DNA of 64,000 nt from Rugalucina vietnamica (GCA_964017185.1 OZ024870.1:64830812-64894811); one strand, 5' to 3'; positions 46,582 through 57,600 are shown, numbered from the stretch's first letter. A program made the numbers and translations. The notes: generated by a model not told the origin, from the sequence alone.

Positions 46582-47690
46582 TCATAACACAATATTTGCA
46601 TTATCACGCCGCCGCATACCTTCCAACGTCTTCTGCAATTGAAGCATGCTATCTTGCAACGTTTTTAACTCATAAAATGTATTAGTTTCTTTTGTAACTT
46701 TCTGATTTGTTGCCCTCATAAACCCCTGGCCTTCCAAGTGTTTTCTCTCCGCTTTATTGAATGCCTCCAATTCAACTGCATGGCGCACAGCCATGTTTAA
46801 ACTTGTTGGCCTTGCCTGTTTTATTCTAAGCCGCATGTCTGAACTAACAAGGGCATCTATGAACTGCTCTTTTGCTAGAGTTTCTCGTAAATCTGCTGGT
46901 GCTGTTGGATATGCTAAGTTTGTTAGACGCCAGACATCCTGTCCCAGCTATGTTAACGACTCTGTAGCTTTCTGTCTCCTTTCTTTAAGCTGCACCCTAT
47001 ATAATTCTGTTTGGTTGGGAGGTGCAAAACGTTCCTGCAAAGCAGTTGAGAGCTCCTTGTAATCATTTGATTTCGATGACAGATTGCCAAAGACACCTTG
47101 GGCTTGACCCCTCAAAGATACGGCTAGATAGAGTCCTTTCTCCTTTTCCGTCCAGCCATTTAATTCTGCGCATGCATCAAAATGGGCCTTATAGTCGGTC
47201 CAATGCACAGTTCCATCAAATGTCGCAGGCTTTATTTTAGCACCACTTTTGTCATGAGGTTTTATAGCCGTAGTGCCCGTTGGTTCTGGTGTTCTTGGTG
47301 TAGGAGCATTAGGAGTCGATGTAACAGGCCCAAATGCCAGTTCTGTAGATCCACTTTGCATGGCCGTATTGCTGGATTCGTCGCCTGTCCCAACAATACT
47401 ACTTTCATCGTATAGATGCAACAAAGGTGGTTCACGTATTGTCACAGTTTCCCTTCTGCCTGATGGTATATGTCTGGCAAGTGTCTCCTTGGCCTTTCCT
47501 CGGTCCTTTCTGGCATTTCTCCAGTCCCGTCATCTATGTGTAATTCCTCAGCTTGCATTTCTAACTGACGGAGCTCACTTTCGAGCATCGAAACTTCATT
47601 CTGCAATATGTTCAAATCGTTCCTCTTTCTTAAAACTTCCAGCCTTTTCCCAAGGCATTGCATTGAAGCATCAACTCGTGATGTATCCAT
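46582..47690 (-). pseudogene. Retrotransposon gag, broken
   Basis: Starting at ATG 47690, the first part is a coiled coil (KRNDLNILQNEVSMLESELRQL). After a one-base shift near 47490 the frame continues with a Pro/Thr-rich linker and a capsid-like domain of the Ty3/gypsy Gag type: KIKPATFDGTVHWTDYKAHF, ELNGWTEKEKGLYLAVSLRG, and ELYRVQLKERRQ. A TAG at 46960 then cuts the frame; beyond it LTNLAYPTAPADLRETLAKE and FIDALVSSDMRLRI continue to a second coiled coil and a stop at 46582. No CCHC knuckle is visible. Gag forms the particle in which such elements are copied; this copy needs two repairs and all enzymes from elsewhere. Confidence 0.85.
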
Positions 47691-47761
47691 CTTTTATAGT
47701 GCGTTATGGTTCGTGATAGAACAAGACTATCAATATCCCACCAGTAGCTGCCACCAAAATT

Positions 47762-48785
47762 TGTAACGTGTAGCCGAGTTCACAAATTTTACAACTTCAG
47801 AACAATCAATTCATTGCATGTAAAAACGATATAAAATTTTCCTCTTGGCTTCTTTGCCATATGATTACTCCCAAATGATTTTCAAATGATTGGTACAATT
47901 AATAAAATCACGACAGATCAATGATATTAAAACAAGTTTACAAAAACCTAGAGCAGCCTGGCTCTTAATATAAATCAGAACAGTCACCAAATTTCAAGCA
48001 CGTAACCCTAAGCCAGTATTTCAGCTCTATTACTCCAATAGAGCTACAATCCTAGTCCAGAGTTGTGACTTTATAACCAAGTCACAGCTCACCAGAATTC
48101 ATAAATTTCAACTCCGAGAGTTACAACTTTAGTTCCAGAGCCTTGACCTGGGAGAACTAGCAGTGCTTGAGCCCCAAATCGCAGCTCACCAAAGCTAATC
48201 AGAGTTGCAACACAAACTGCAACTCAATGTTCAGTCTACAAGTAGCTACTGCTTTAGTCTCCTCCACAAAAGCTGGGCTTCGGCAAGAGAAGAAAGAAGC
48301 TTGAGCCACTTAAGACTTATACAATATTAGTGAACTAATATTATCCGCTTAGATGTGCTCTCTTTGGTGACAAAAATGATTGTGTCCACTTCGTTGAATT
48401 TTCGCCTTTTATACCCATGCGAAAGAGTGCTGGTTACCTGCATTAAGTCAGTAATATTATTGGGCGCTTGTAATTTCCGGTACCAGGGTTTATTGTCATT
48501 AGTAACCTTTTATCTTTAATAAGCGTCTACGATTCAGTCACATTTATACATCGTATTGCAACGAAACAATTGAATTAGATTTGTACTGGACAGGATCGAC
48601 ATTCTAGGACTTTATTGCATCTCTGCCAACAAAAATCAAGGTTATGTACCTCATATTTAGGCTATTAATTTGCTTATAATCAGCAGTCGATGATTGACTA
48701 TTTCCTATCAACAGACGCTTGCAAGAAACGAATCCTCTGACGGTCGTTTCGTACCCAAAAGGCAAATCAAGGCATTTTTGTTACA
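47762..48785 (-). repeat. 5' LTR
   Basis: It is the right-hand copy of the 1,024-bp direct repeat, upstream of the gag frame on the minus strand. It would contain the promoter of the element. Confidence 0.92.
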
Positions 48786-48889
48786 CTAGGGTATTTAGCC
48801 GCGTTTTAGTTTCCGACCAGGTCCGAGATAAACCAGGCTGTACAGTCACAAAAGTTGACTGGAGGCTGTAAAATTTGGATGGAGAAGTT

Positions 48890-49056
48890 GATTGGTTTGT
48901 TGATTTGGGGTTTTACGGTTTACACAACAGCTAAGGTCATATAGAGACGGGACCTCGGTTTAAAGTATCGTTCGAAAGACTGGATAAGCCCAGAATCGAA
49001 CGCACTATCCCTGGTTTACAAAGCCGGTAGCTTAACTACCAGGTCACCAAGGCTTC
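48890..49056 (-). mobile_element. tRNA-derived SINE, inverted
   Basis: On the minus strand gaagccttggtgacctggta and gttaagctaccggctttg form the tRNA-like head, with gtgcgttcgattctgggc as box B. The tail words ccccaaatcaacaaacc lie at the left. It belongs to a different subfamily from the 14745 SINE. Confidence 0.7.
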
Positions 49057-49335
49057 TTTTATTTTATTTTTTTTTATTTATTTATTTCTTATTTTTGGAT
49101 GCAAAATTGTAACGCGAGGAAAGCGGTCGTGCTTTTACAACAGACTGGCCCTGCTGTGTGGTTGGAATTTGACTTTGAAAATGACTTGGCTGAAAGAAAA
49201 GACGGTTCCCGTTATTCTTCGGAGCTCGAAGTGGGTTAAGGCGTTGCTAAAAAACATTGAAAACCGTGTGAAATGTGTAATGTGTGTTGGATAACTTATT
49301 TCGTACTTCAAAAATACACACAGTTTGTTTAACCT

Positions 49336-49540
49336 GGGTTTGGTTTGCTTGATTGAGGCTTTACGTCCCGGTCAACAATTTTTCAGTCATGTTGGGACGG
49401 AGCCACCGCTTCCTGGGTTGTTAACCAGTGGTTTGGGAAGCTATCAGTGTTTTTGCTCAATATATGGCGCTGGTGGGGTTCGAACCAAGGACCTCTCGCT
49501 CCGGAGTATGACACTCTACCACTGAGCCATCGCGCTCCCC
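49336..49540 (-). mobile_element. tRNA-derived SINE related to the 14745 copy, inverted
   Basis: Reading the minus strand, gggagcgcgatggctcagtg, gtagagtgtcatactccgga and gaggtccttggttcgaaccc match the head of the 14745 SINE. The words ccaggaagcggtggctccgt and tgactgaaaaattgttgacc match its body and tail. Confidence 0.88.
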
Positions 49541-49793
49541 TTGTTTGAGCTTTGACCTTTGACTTTGAACCTTTCATCATGTTCATTAATTGTAGATGAG
49601 GAACCTGTTTCAAAAATAATATACATGTATAAACAATAAAAAATTCAGCTGTATATCCTTTATGAAATCTACACGTACACGTTCGATTTTCTCAAACGAT
49701 TTTACACTCAAAACGATCGTGTACGGGTAAATAAAGCTACAAGTACACGTACACGTTACAAGTTTATTTTCTCAACCTCTCTATTATCTTATT

Positions 49794-50390
49794 ATTGTTA
49801 GTAGATTAATGTTGTTAAAGTGCAAGAACAATGAACCAGAAACCAATTTCACACATTTTTGCATTGCGAGAATGTTCAAGAAAAACGACCAACTGTATCC
49901 CTTAAATACAGTTGGGCATTTGTACACTGGTCCCCTAACTTACTATGGGGATTTTAGAAAGTTAGGTCCGTAGGTTTCAAACCCTGCATTACAAAACTAT
50001 ACACGCCATATATACTTATCTGAAAATCATTCCGAAATGGTATTACGTTTTTGCATACAAAAGAAATGGTAATTGATATTTACTCTCCCAGTTTGTTAAC
50101 TGTTTCAATAAAAGATAATTTCTATTATGATTAGACAATTTGATAAAGAAACTGCCATTAGAAAATAAGAAAAAATAGGTTTTCAAAATGTTTTAAATGC
50201 ACAAGGGAAGAAACTCCATTCTGATCTATTTTTGACAATAGCGACGCGGTACAGTTGACAAGCCTCCTCGCTTTGCACGTGCAGTGTTCGGTCAATAGTT
50301 ATATCGCGAGAAAAGTCACTTTACCGGTGAGCATTATCGTTGTATAGATCTTAAAACTAAAATTTCACTCAGTGGGGTCATAAGGTAAGT
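49794..50390. other. Gene-free stretch
   Basis: Bases 49800-50390 show no exon or repeat that I recognise. Confidence 0.4.
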
Positions 50391-50541
50391 TAATTACCCG
50401 CTTCGCGACAGGTGGGCATGATATTTTCCTGACCTGTCCCGCCAAAAGCATGCACCTCGAGCCCTTCGGGCTCTCGGTGCATGCTTTTGGCGGGACAGGT
50501 CAGGAAAATATCATACCCACCTGTCGCGAAGCGGGTAATTA
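50391..50541. repeat. 151-bp near-perfect hairpin
   Basis: The arm taattacccgcttcgcgaca, ggtgggcatgatattttcc and so on to gcatgcacc is repeated inverted with one difference (cat versus tat). A small internal stem, gagcccttcgggctc, forms the tip. The hairpin is G+C-rich within A+T-rich surroundings. It may be a fold-back MITE or an expressed hairpin. No coding capacity is claimed. Confidence 0.9.
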
Positions 50542-50924
50542 CTACATAATATGTAAAATTAATTTTGTCGTCAAAAGAAGTCAGTTCTGCAGCCTTCGAT
50601 TGCTTAATCGTTCTTTCATTCACAAAAATAGACGTAGTATTGTGCTGAAGCTGCCGTGCTTCTAAATCTGTCGCTACATTGTCATGTTTCAAAACATCAA
50701 ACCAGTTTTCACGCTTAAGTTTATTGTCACCATGGGGATTGAGTCATGTGTGATAAAACTTCATTTGAAGAAAATCTAATATTTAGATTATGATTATATA
50801 TAACGTCAAAATGTGACAGTTTTAAGAAGATTTCTTAAGGTTAAACAGGGGAGGGACCAAGCTAACATTACGAAAACATACCCATTCAATGAACAGAGAT
50901 TGTTAAAGTAGTGAAGAATGAAAA
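50542..50924. other. Gene-free stretch
   Basis: No feature is recognised. Confidence 0.4.
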
Positions 50925-51080
50925 AATTTATAAGGGGCGGTTCTAACGAGTACCCGCAATCTATGTTTTTGAGCAAAAATAAGAAAAATAGGTAAACCCC
51001 TGCATACCCCAGTTTTACTATATACTATGGGGGTTTGAGGGGGTATACATTTCACGGACATGTTTTCCTGATGAAAATGC
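50925..51080. repeat. gtgggtac palindromic repeat, half copy
   Basis: It holds ggcggttctaacgagtaccc, ctatgtttttgagcaaaaat, accccagttttactatat and acggacatgttttcctgatg. This is the same order as at 40860-40985. Confidence 0.75.
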
Positions 51081-52164
51081 AAATAGTTTTCAAACAGTAT
51101 AGCCACAGCAAAGGTAGCGGTAGCATTCTACAAGAGACGAATGTAGAAAGTCTGTATATAAAGTTTTTGGCTGGCAAGACATATGGCAACAGCCAAGATT
51201 TTAAACCCAGGTAATAAACTTCGAAATTCCGAATGAACTATCGTGTTGCTGCAAATGGTTATTAGGTTGATAATTCTGTCGACAGAATCAAACAAATCTG
51301 ATTCTTGAAAGGTATTGTTCCTCAAATAATCTAACTACAGTTTTACGATGTCACGTCAAATATTAACTTTTAATGGCGAAAACCAAAACGTAACAAAATT
51401 GCTAATATCATGTCTGTTAAACACTGATTTCCTAATGGAAAAGGTCGAATTTAAAAGGTTTTAGCGGTTTCTCAGATTTGTGCTCGAGACGTGCAATCGT
51501 CCATTAATGTAATTTGATTGTGCTGTTCATGTTAATGTTGGTCGGCAGGGATTGACACGATCTAGCTCTGGTATGAGATTCGACTGGAATATATCCCAGA
51601 GGTATCCAGAATTGGAATAATTGGGGCGATTAGGCACTTTTCTAAAAGCCAGAACCGCAGCGGACGGATAAGGGACATATGTCCATAAATCACATCGATT
51701 AAGACAAATTGAATCATGTCTGTTTGTAATATCAAATATTGTTCGGTAAGACGCATTTTTGTGTGTACTACTTGTTTGTATGATATGATGCAGTCGTTAG
51801 CCCGCCAATTAAAATATTAATTGTTCGACTATGATATTTACCCGTTCTCCATTGGATCATCCGAATGGATAAAGAATGTAGAATTTTATGATATACATGT
51901 ATTGGTTAAAGAAACGTAGATTCATTATTATCTAACCAATTCGTTTACATTGATTGATTATAGTATGTTTTGTACACTTTGAGTGTTTTATTGTAGCTTT
52001 TCGATTTGTGTTTCATCAAAATTAAATGAAAGTCTCAGCTATTCTAGGGTACCGGTAGCTCTTGTAGCTAGTCGCATTAGCGTCGATAAAATAAGCAATA
52101 TCTTTACGAAGTTGATGATACCAATAATAAACTGTACATTTGCAGTTTCTCTACATGTACATTT
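51081..52164. other. Gene-free stretch
   Basis: Small frames on the minus strand carry no known motif. Nothing else is recognised. Confidence 0.4.
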
Positions 52165-52960
52165 TCAGTAAATTGAAGTTCAGAGAGTTCCGTGCGACGA
52201 GCTTGTCCACATACGACTTTTCTACTCTGTGTACCACATAACTACATAATATCATTAAAGAAAAGCTTCTGGATTTGATAATTAAAAGTGGACCATCAAA
52301 AGGGCATTAAAAACTATGGATCACTTTATTTGTCCCATAATGAATGACAGAAATGTTTTTTTTCCTTTTGACCAAAGTCGATATATACTTTGGTCATGTC
52401 ACAATGTATACCACGCCTAATGATATTTATATTAGATTTGGAACCAAGTTGTACAGACAAATTGTTGAAATTCCGATGGGTACGAATTGGGCCCCTCTCG
52501 TAGATTATTAATTTCTATACTGTTACGAAAGAGATTTCACGAATTCTCTTAATCATGAAAATCAATCTGATGTTATCGAGGCTTTTATTTCGACTTCTAT
52601 GTACCTCGATGATCTTTTGAATTTTTCCACCTGAGCAAAAGTTGAATAAAGCCAATACCACAGTTACCGAAACCCCTATTTAGATTTACATGTACATCTT
52701 ACTATTCCAAAAATGTTTTTTTAATTCATGATAAGCACGATGACTTTGATTTTAATATACTTATTTTTCGTTTTTGGATGTATGGTGTATACGTTTCGCA
52801 ACTTATTATGTTTGCCAGTGTCTGCAATCATGCTACGGACTTCAACCCGCGAAATAAATGCTTAACGGCCAAACTTCTCCATTAGGACTATCGATATAAT
52901 TATTTTCACAAAATATCTAAATTTTATCGTTAACACTATAAACTGATTTCCAAATTTAAT
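52165..52960 (+). pseudogene. Naiad RT relic, plus strand
   Basis: The DNA follows the RT part of the open element at 1-800. It has gttccgtgcgacgagcttgt, the words for IPMGTNWAPLV and, further on than the open copy reaches, MYLDDLLNF, which is motif C with both catalytic Asp codons. FNPRNKCLTAKL follows. Frames are broken by many stops and indels (for example near 52228, 52508 and 52888). The copy is truncated at both ends and cannot make protein. Confidence 0.85.
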
Positions 52961-53063
52961 GCACTATTCAACTAGCCAGCTTTATTCACTTGTTTGGGAC
53001 CCGAACTGTCAAATACAGGTAGGGTAAGTCTCAAACTATACATTAAAAATGAAGAATTAATTA

Positions 53064-53818
53064 AGTCCAATTCGCATGCGCAAAAATACACACGTGTAAA
53101 TATACTCCAGTGTGCAAATTTTACTCGGGGTAAACAAATGGCGCATCTGAACGAAAATACACACCGGGGTATATTTACATATGGGTAAATTTACTCCTGG
53201 GTCTGACCAGATGCAAATTTTATTTTTACAAATACACACGTGTAAATTTACCATTATGTCCTATGCGAACGCAAAGTAAAATTTACCAATGAGTATTTCT
53301 ATTTTGAGTCAATATTCTGCTTTTAGATAATGAATTTTCACATATTTGTCCTTAACTGCTTATATGACAGTTGCTGAAACTGTGTACATTGTTGCTAAAT
53401 AAGATTTTATTGCCATTCAACACATTTAAGATCATATGGAGTGAAACAGCCACATTATTACTTCATCATTCTTGGTGAGGATTCTTTGGGCATTTTAACA
53501 GTAATTCCTTATGAAAGGATGATAATAGGGAACTGTATAACTGCTAAGGATAAGCCTGACCATTACATGATTCTCCTCTGCTGCCAAAGTCATACAAGAA
53601 CACCTTGAAGCAGTCTCTTCTTGTTTTGCAAATACAGAAAACATAAATGAACAGGTTTTAATCCAGAAATGATTTATTTACATACAAAAATATTCCTGGT
53701 GATAAATTCCATGCGAACGCAATTTAAATTTACTAACAGGTTGATTTGCACACCGGCGTATATTTACAAACCGGAGTATATTTACACGCGTGTATTTTTT
53801 GCGCATGCGAATTGGGCT
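53064..53818. mobile_element. 755-bp TIR element with TA duplication
   Basis: The ends agtccaattcgcatgcgcaa and its near complement at 53800-53818 are inverted and are flanked by TA on both sides (53062-53063, 53819-53820). Subterminal words such as tacacacgtgtaaat and gtatatttaca are repeated several times near each end. TA duplication fits Tc1/mariner-type mobilisation. No transposase frame is visible. Confidence 0.82.
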
Positions 53819-53929
53819 TAGGTGAAAGACAAAATCCCTTATAGACCCTTATTTAATATTTTGTTACAAACATTGTTTGGTCATTTCTTAAGCTTAACGT
53901 AAACTGAGCGACAACTTTCATATGACATA

Positions 53930-54080
53930 AATTTCTGGGGCCTCGCCTATTTTGGCCTCAAGAAATAGATGGTTTGATTGTGCCTCCAGGCAAAGCTTCT
54001 ACGCTACAGATTGACCATCTGGTTACTGGTTTTCCGATCATGTCTGAGCTTGCCCAGAAAAATGGCTCGTGCCACGAGCT
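53930..54080 (+). repeat. Dispersed repeat fragment
   Basis: aagaaatagatggtttgatt, gtgcctccaggcaaagctt and accatctggttactggtt are the complement of 44510-44640. It sits against the start of the Naiad relic. Confidence 0.65.
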
Positions 54081-54084
54081 TGCC

Positions 54085-54868
54085 CACATACATTTTTTTT
54101 CTACTCTGTGTACCACATTGTCACTTTATCTGATTAAAGAAAATCTTCTCGATTTGATAGAGTGAACCTTCGAAAATGCATTAAAAACTATGGTTCACTT
54201 TATTTTGCCTGTAATGACAAAAAAGCTGTTTCCACTTTTTCTGACCAAAGTCTATATGCCTTATCCTATCTCCTGGATAATATGTATATTAGATTCGAAA
54301 CCAAGTTATACAGACAAATTGTTGGAATTCCGATGGGTACAAAATGCGCCCCTTTCGTAGCTGATTTATTTTTTTATACGGCTACGAAAGTTATTTTATT
54401 GATTTACCATGGCAATCAAGCTGATGTTATCGAGGCTTAGGTACCTCGATGTCCTTTTGAACATTAACAATCCTGAGGGCATGGTCAATCAAATTTATCC
54501 ACCTGAACTACAGCTGAATAAAGCCAACAACACAGACACCGAAGCCTCGTTTTTGGATTTACATCTTTCATTTGTTTATTCTAAAACTTATGATAAACGT
54601 GATGACTTTGATTTTGATATAGTAAATTTTCCGGGTTTTTTTTATGATGACGTTCCTCGCCGTGCTTCTTATGGTGTAGATGTATACATTTCACAATTTA
54701 TCAAGTTTGCTAGAGTCTGCAATCATGCAGCTGACTTCAACGCGCGAAATAAATGTTTAACAGCCAAACTTTTCCGGCAGGGCTATCGATATAATACACT
54801 TTGAAAAACATTTTCTAAATTATATCGCAGACACGATAAGTTGATTTCCATATTTAATGTTGGGCTAA
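54085..54868 (+). pseudogene. Naiad RT relic, first part (interrupted by a MITE)
   Basis: The relic reads motif A remains (FSTLCTTLSLYLIKENLLDLIE), then a TGA where the open copy has Trp (TGG), then LKNYGSLYFACNDKKA, IVGIPMGTKCAPFVADLF and, in another frame, RYLDVLLNI, where the second catalytic Asp of LDD has become Val. It continues with SFLDLHLSF and CNHAADFNARNKCLTAKL. The stop at a Trp codon and the lost Asp show ordinary decay. At 54868 the sequence breaks off at FNVGL and resumes at 55836. Confidence 0.88.
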
Positions 54869-55835
54869 TGTAGCGTTTACACTATGTTCCCGGCGGCCAC
54901 GGCAGCCACGTTTCAGACAACCATGATCAAAACGGGATAAACGTGAGGCAACACAAGCGAATGGGATAGGCAAACGTAGCAGGCCGTGATAAACGTGCAC
55001 AACGTGGCAATTTCTTCTGCCACGGCAGTCACGGCGGAAATGAGAAACGTAGTAGGCCGTGACAATACGTAACAGTACGTAGCGAAACGTGAAGGCGGTC
55101 CGTAGTGCAACGGGAAGCTAGTGAAAACCCGACAAGCTACGGCTCTTCCGCGCTACGTTTGATCACGGTCGTCTCACGTCTCGTCCCGTTTTCTACGGAA
55201 TATTCAACACGTTTTGTTGCGTTAAGTTACGGTGCGTTAGGGTCTTTGACGGTGTTAACCCCGTTCTACTACGTATGTCACGTTAAAGATATAAAATGGC
55301 ATATCATGGGGACACTTTTCTTGATATTGGAGCATATTGAATATTTAACAACAGAGATCATTCTCTGTACTATGCCGATGAAGAAGAAATAAAATCCCAA
55401 ACTATCTTAATAAACTCTGCAGTCGGTTGTTGAGGAGCGTGGTTGTTATTATTTCAAAGGGCTTATTCTAATATAAAAGGCACAAAAACGCTTTAAATTG
55501 CATGGTGTCGTCCGTAGCTGACCTTGACAGAACGAAAAAACGTGTTACGAATTGGTCAAGACGCAAAGGACCGCATCAGAACGTAACAAGCCGTAATAAA
55601 ACCTGCTTATAATCGTGATAGATCGCAGATAACCGTAACGTACCTTAGCGCCACCGTGACGCACCGGCTTATCACTACCACGGCTTGTTACGGATATCGT
55701 AATACAGCGTAAGAATCTTAACAAGACGTAATAGATCTTGAAAACAGAGAAATATATGACCAAAATTCCACGGCACGCCACGTTTCGAGCAAACGGGGCC
55801 GCCGGGGCCGTCGAGAACATAGTGCAAACGCAGTA
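54869..55835. mobile_element. 967-bp MITE with TAA duplication inside the Naiad relic
   Basis: The ends tgtagcgtttacactatgtt and the complement of gaacatagtgcaaacgcagta are inverted. The trinucleotide taa stands at 54866-54868 and 55836-55838, and removing the insert restores the Naiad reading frame across FNVGL and KSLLREGLS. A 3-bp TWA-type duplication is characteristic of PIF/Harbinger elements. The interior is rich in words such as cgtaacaagccgt and cgtgataaacgt in both orientations. No transposase is seen. Confidence 0.85.
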
Positions 55836-56480
55836 TAAAGTCGCTTTTACGTGAGGGCCTTTCGTAACCAGAATTTTATGGTGACTTGGTTTACAAATTA
55901 AAGAAACTTATAGGAAGGAATGATCTTTCTTTTCAGTTCAGAAAAAAATCATAAAACGTTACAAACGTATAGGTTATAACTTGAATGTTATGCGACAATC
56001 TGCATGCTTAGTTTTTAACCCAATCACGGTTGTTAACTACGCTTTCTTCTTTAATTGCACGCCGGTGGGTCGGGCCTTAGACTCTTTAATGGTCAGGACA
56101 TAAAGCTATTCATTTTAGTTCGTTGGGGCCGGAGCTTCTTGTCTGTTGCTTGGCCCACCGGGATTCAACTGGTATTTTTCTTTTGCTACGGTTTTCAGTA
56201 TGTTATTCGGCGCCTAGGGACGCTTACTGAATCTGTTGAGTCTTCGTTTTTGATTCATATGTGTGGTTATCATGATTTATATGTTTGTCCTTGATGATAC
56301 ATTATCTAGTTAACTAAAGTTGTGAACCACTGCAGAAGATGAGGGTGAGGTTAGGCGCCTATTTTCTAAGTATATATACCTAATTGTCATTTTAGTTTTT
56401 CGCACCTCGGTTTTTGGAGTGGGATTTTCTTTCTGACTGCGCCTTTTCCTGATCATTGCCTACTTGTACCTTTTCAAGTC
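55836..56480 (+). pseudogene. Naiad RT relic, second part, with 3' UTR
   Basis: After the MITE the frame continues with LLREGLS, a stop, PEFYGDLVYKLKKL, RYKRIGYNLNVMRQSACLVF and FNCTPVGRALDSLMV to a TAA at about 56101. The 3' UTR follows with a deletion and ends with the ggtttttggagtggg and cttttcctgatcattgc blocks near 56480. This is the second readable end of the family, and it too uses TAA. Confidence 0.88.
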
Positions 56481-56625
56481 AAACCATCCATCCTTATAAG
56501 ACTTATTGGTCGAGTTGAGTGGTTATATTCGATGCACTTTGTGGATGTCATGACGTCTTAATTTGGGGTTAAAGTCCCATAAAATGGAGACAACGTCCTG
56601 ACATGACCATAGCTGTAAGCATAAA

Positions 56626-56861
56626 TGAGCCGCATCGTGAGAAAACCGGTCTTCGGGTTTCCGACCAGGTGCGACACAAACCGGCCTGTACAAGCTCAGA
56701 AAAGAGCTAGAAGCTTGAAATTTTGGATATAAGAAGAAGAGGAAATATACTATCCGAGTAGCGAAAACAAAGGCGCTGATCAGCTTCGCAGTTACTGCGA
56801 AGCTGATCTGCGCCTTTGTTTTCGCATAGGCAAAAATCCGGTTTTCTCACGATGCGGCTCA
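56626..56861. mobile_element. GAGCCG-type MITE
   Basis: Ends tgagccgcatcgtgagaaaa and ttttctcacgatgcggctca are perfect complements over 20 bases. The internal palindrome agcttcgcagttactgcgaa continues into gctgatctgcgcc. This is the best-preserved copy in the window. Confidence 0.95.
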
Positions 56862-57394
56862 ACTAACAAACACACTAACAAAAATTTCTGCAAGTATACC
56901 TATAGACAAGGTAGTTTAACAAAAATAGCAGCAAAATATGTCGACTACATAAGGATAATTTGTCGTTTGGCGACAATTGTTTGAGTAAAATATTTTCTAT
57001 TTTTGTGTTGTATTTAAGAAATGGGATTAAATTCAAATATTCTTCATTGGTGAAATCGGAGTATTCAACCAATGAATTCCTGAGCAAACAGTTGTACCAT
57101 TTACATTTGTTTAACATTTCAGGACCTTTGGGAAAAACGAATGTGTTATTTTAGTTCAACAGACTGAGTATAATTATATAGAGGTTATATTCATATAAGT
57201 GAAATTTATTAAATAGCAACCAGTGAGTAAAATAAGTTCCATATGACATTACATAGCCTATAATATTCTGCTTGTCATATTATGATTTTAAAGTGGGATT
57301 AAAGCGCAATCAATGCAATGTGGGTACAATTTATTTTTGCCGGTGACGAACGTCGTCATGAAGTTACGCATTCCCACCAGGAAAACAAGTTCGT
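56862..57394. other. Gene-free stretch
   Basis: Opposed small frames at 56875-57154 share the same DNA and show no known motif. Nothing else is recognised. Confidence 0.4.
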
Positions 57395-57600
57395 GAAATA
57401 AATAACCTTATACCCCACTTTTATATAAAACTGGGGTTTGCGGGGGTAGACCTTTTTTCTTATTTTTGCTACAAAACATAGTTTGTGGGTACCCGTGGCG
57501 AGGTGGTTCCAAATTGTACCCACAATCCATGTTTAGGGCAAAAATACGAAAAATATCAAAAATTTTCTGAAGAATTTTTCATTTTTTACAACTTTATTTT
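57395..57600. repeat. gtgggtac palindromic repeat
   Basis: taccccacttttatataaaa with ctggggtttgcggggg, then tgtgggtacccgtgg and ttgtacccacaatccatg, give two nested fold-backs as at 40700-40985. Confidence 0.75.

Larger units (their letters stand above)
45485..48785 (-). mobile_element. Gag-only LTR retrotransposon, 3.3 kb, nearly identical LTRs
   Basis: Two direct repeats of 1,024 bp, 45485-46508 and 47762-48785, begin tgtaacgtgtagccgag and end tttttgttaca. I saw one difference (aatcaacag versus aatcagcag), so the insertion is recent. Between them lie 1.25 kb with a gag-like ORF on the minus strand, so the right-hand repeat is the 5' LTR. Next to it tggtggcagc on the minus strand may be a primer-binding site, and ggaggcgtggg before the left LTR a polypurine tract. 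Protease, RT, RNase H and integrase are absent. The flanks atag and ctag do not give a clear duplication. Confidence 0.92.
45138..49793. mobile_element. TIR-bounded unit later loaded with an LTR element and SINEs
   Basis: The left end agagaggttgagaaaatgaa, followed by cttgtaacttgtacgtgtac, is mirrored at 49748-49793 (gtacacgtacacgttacaag, tttattttctcaacctctct). The arms are about 45 bp with few mismatches. Removing the 3.3-kb LTR element leaves about 1.35 kb that includes two SINE-like pieces. No transposase was seen. Confidence 0.65.

Noticed and set aside
54162-54164. TGA in the Naiad relic as a further selenocysteine codon
   Set aside because: The open copy has TGG (Trp) at this position, so it is an ordinary nonsense mutation in a decayed copy.
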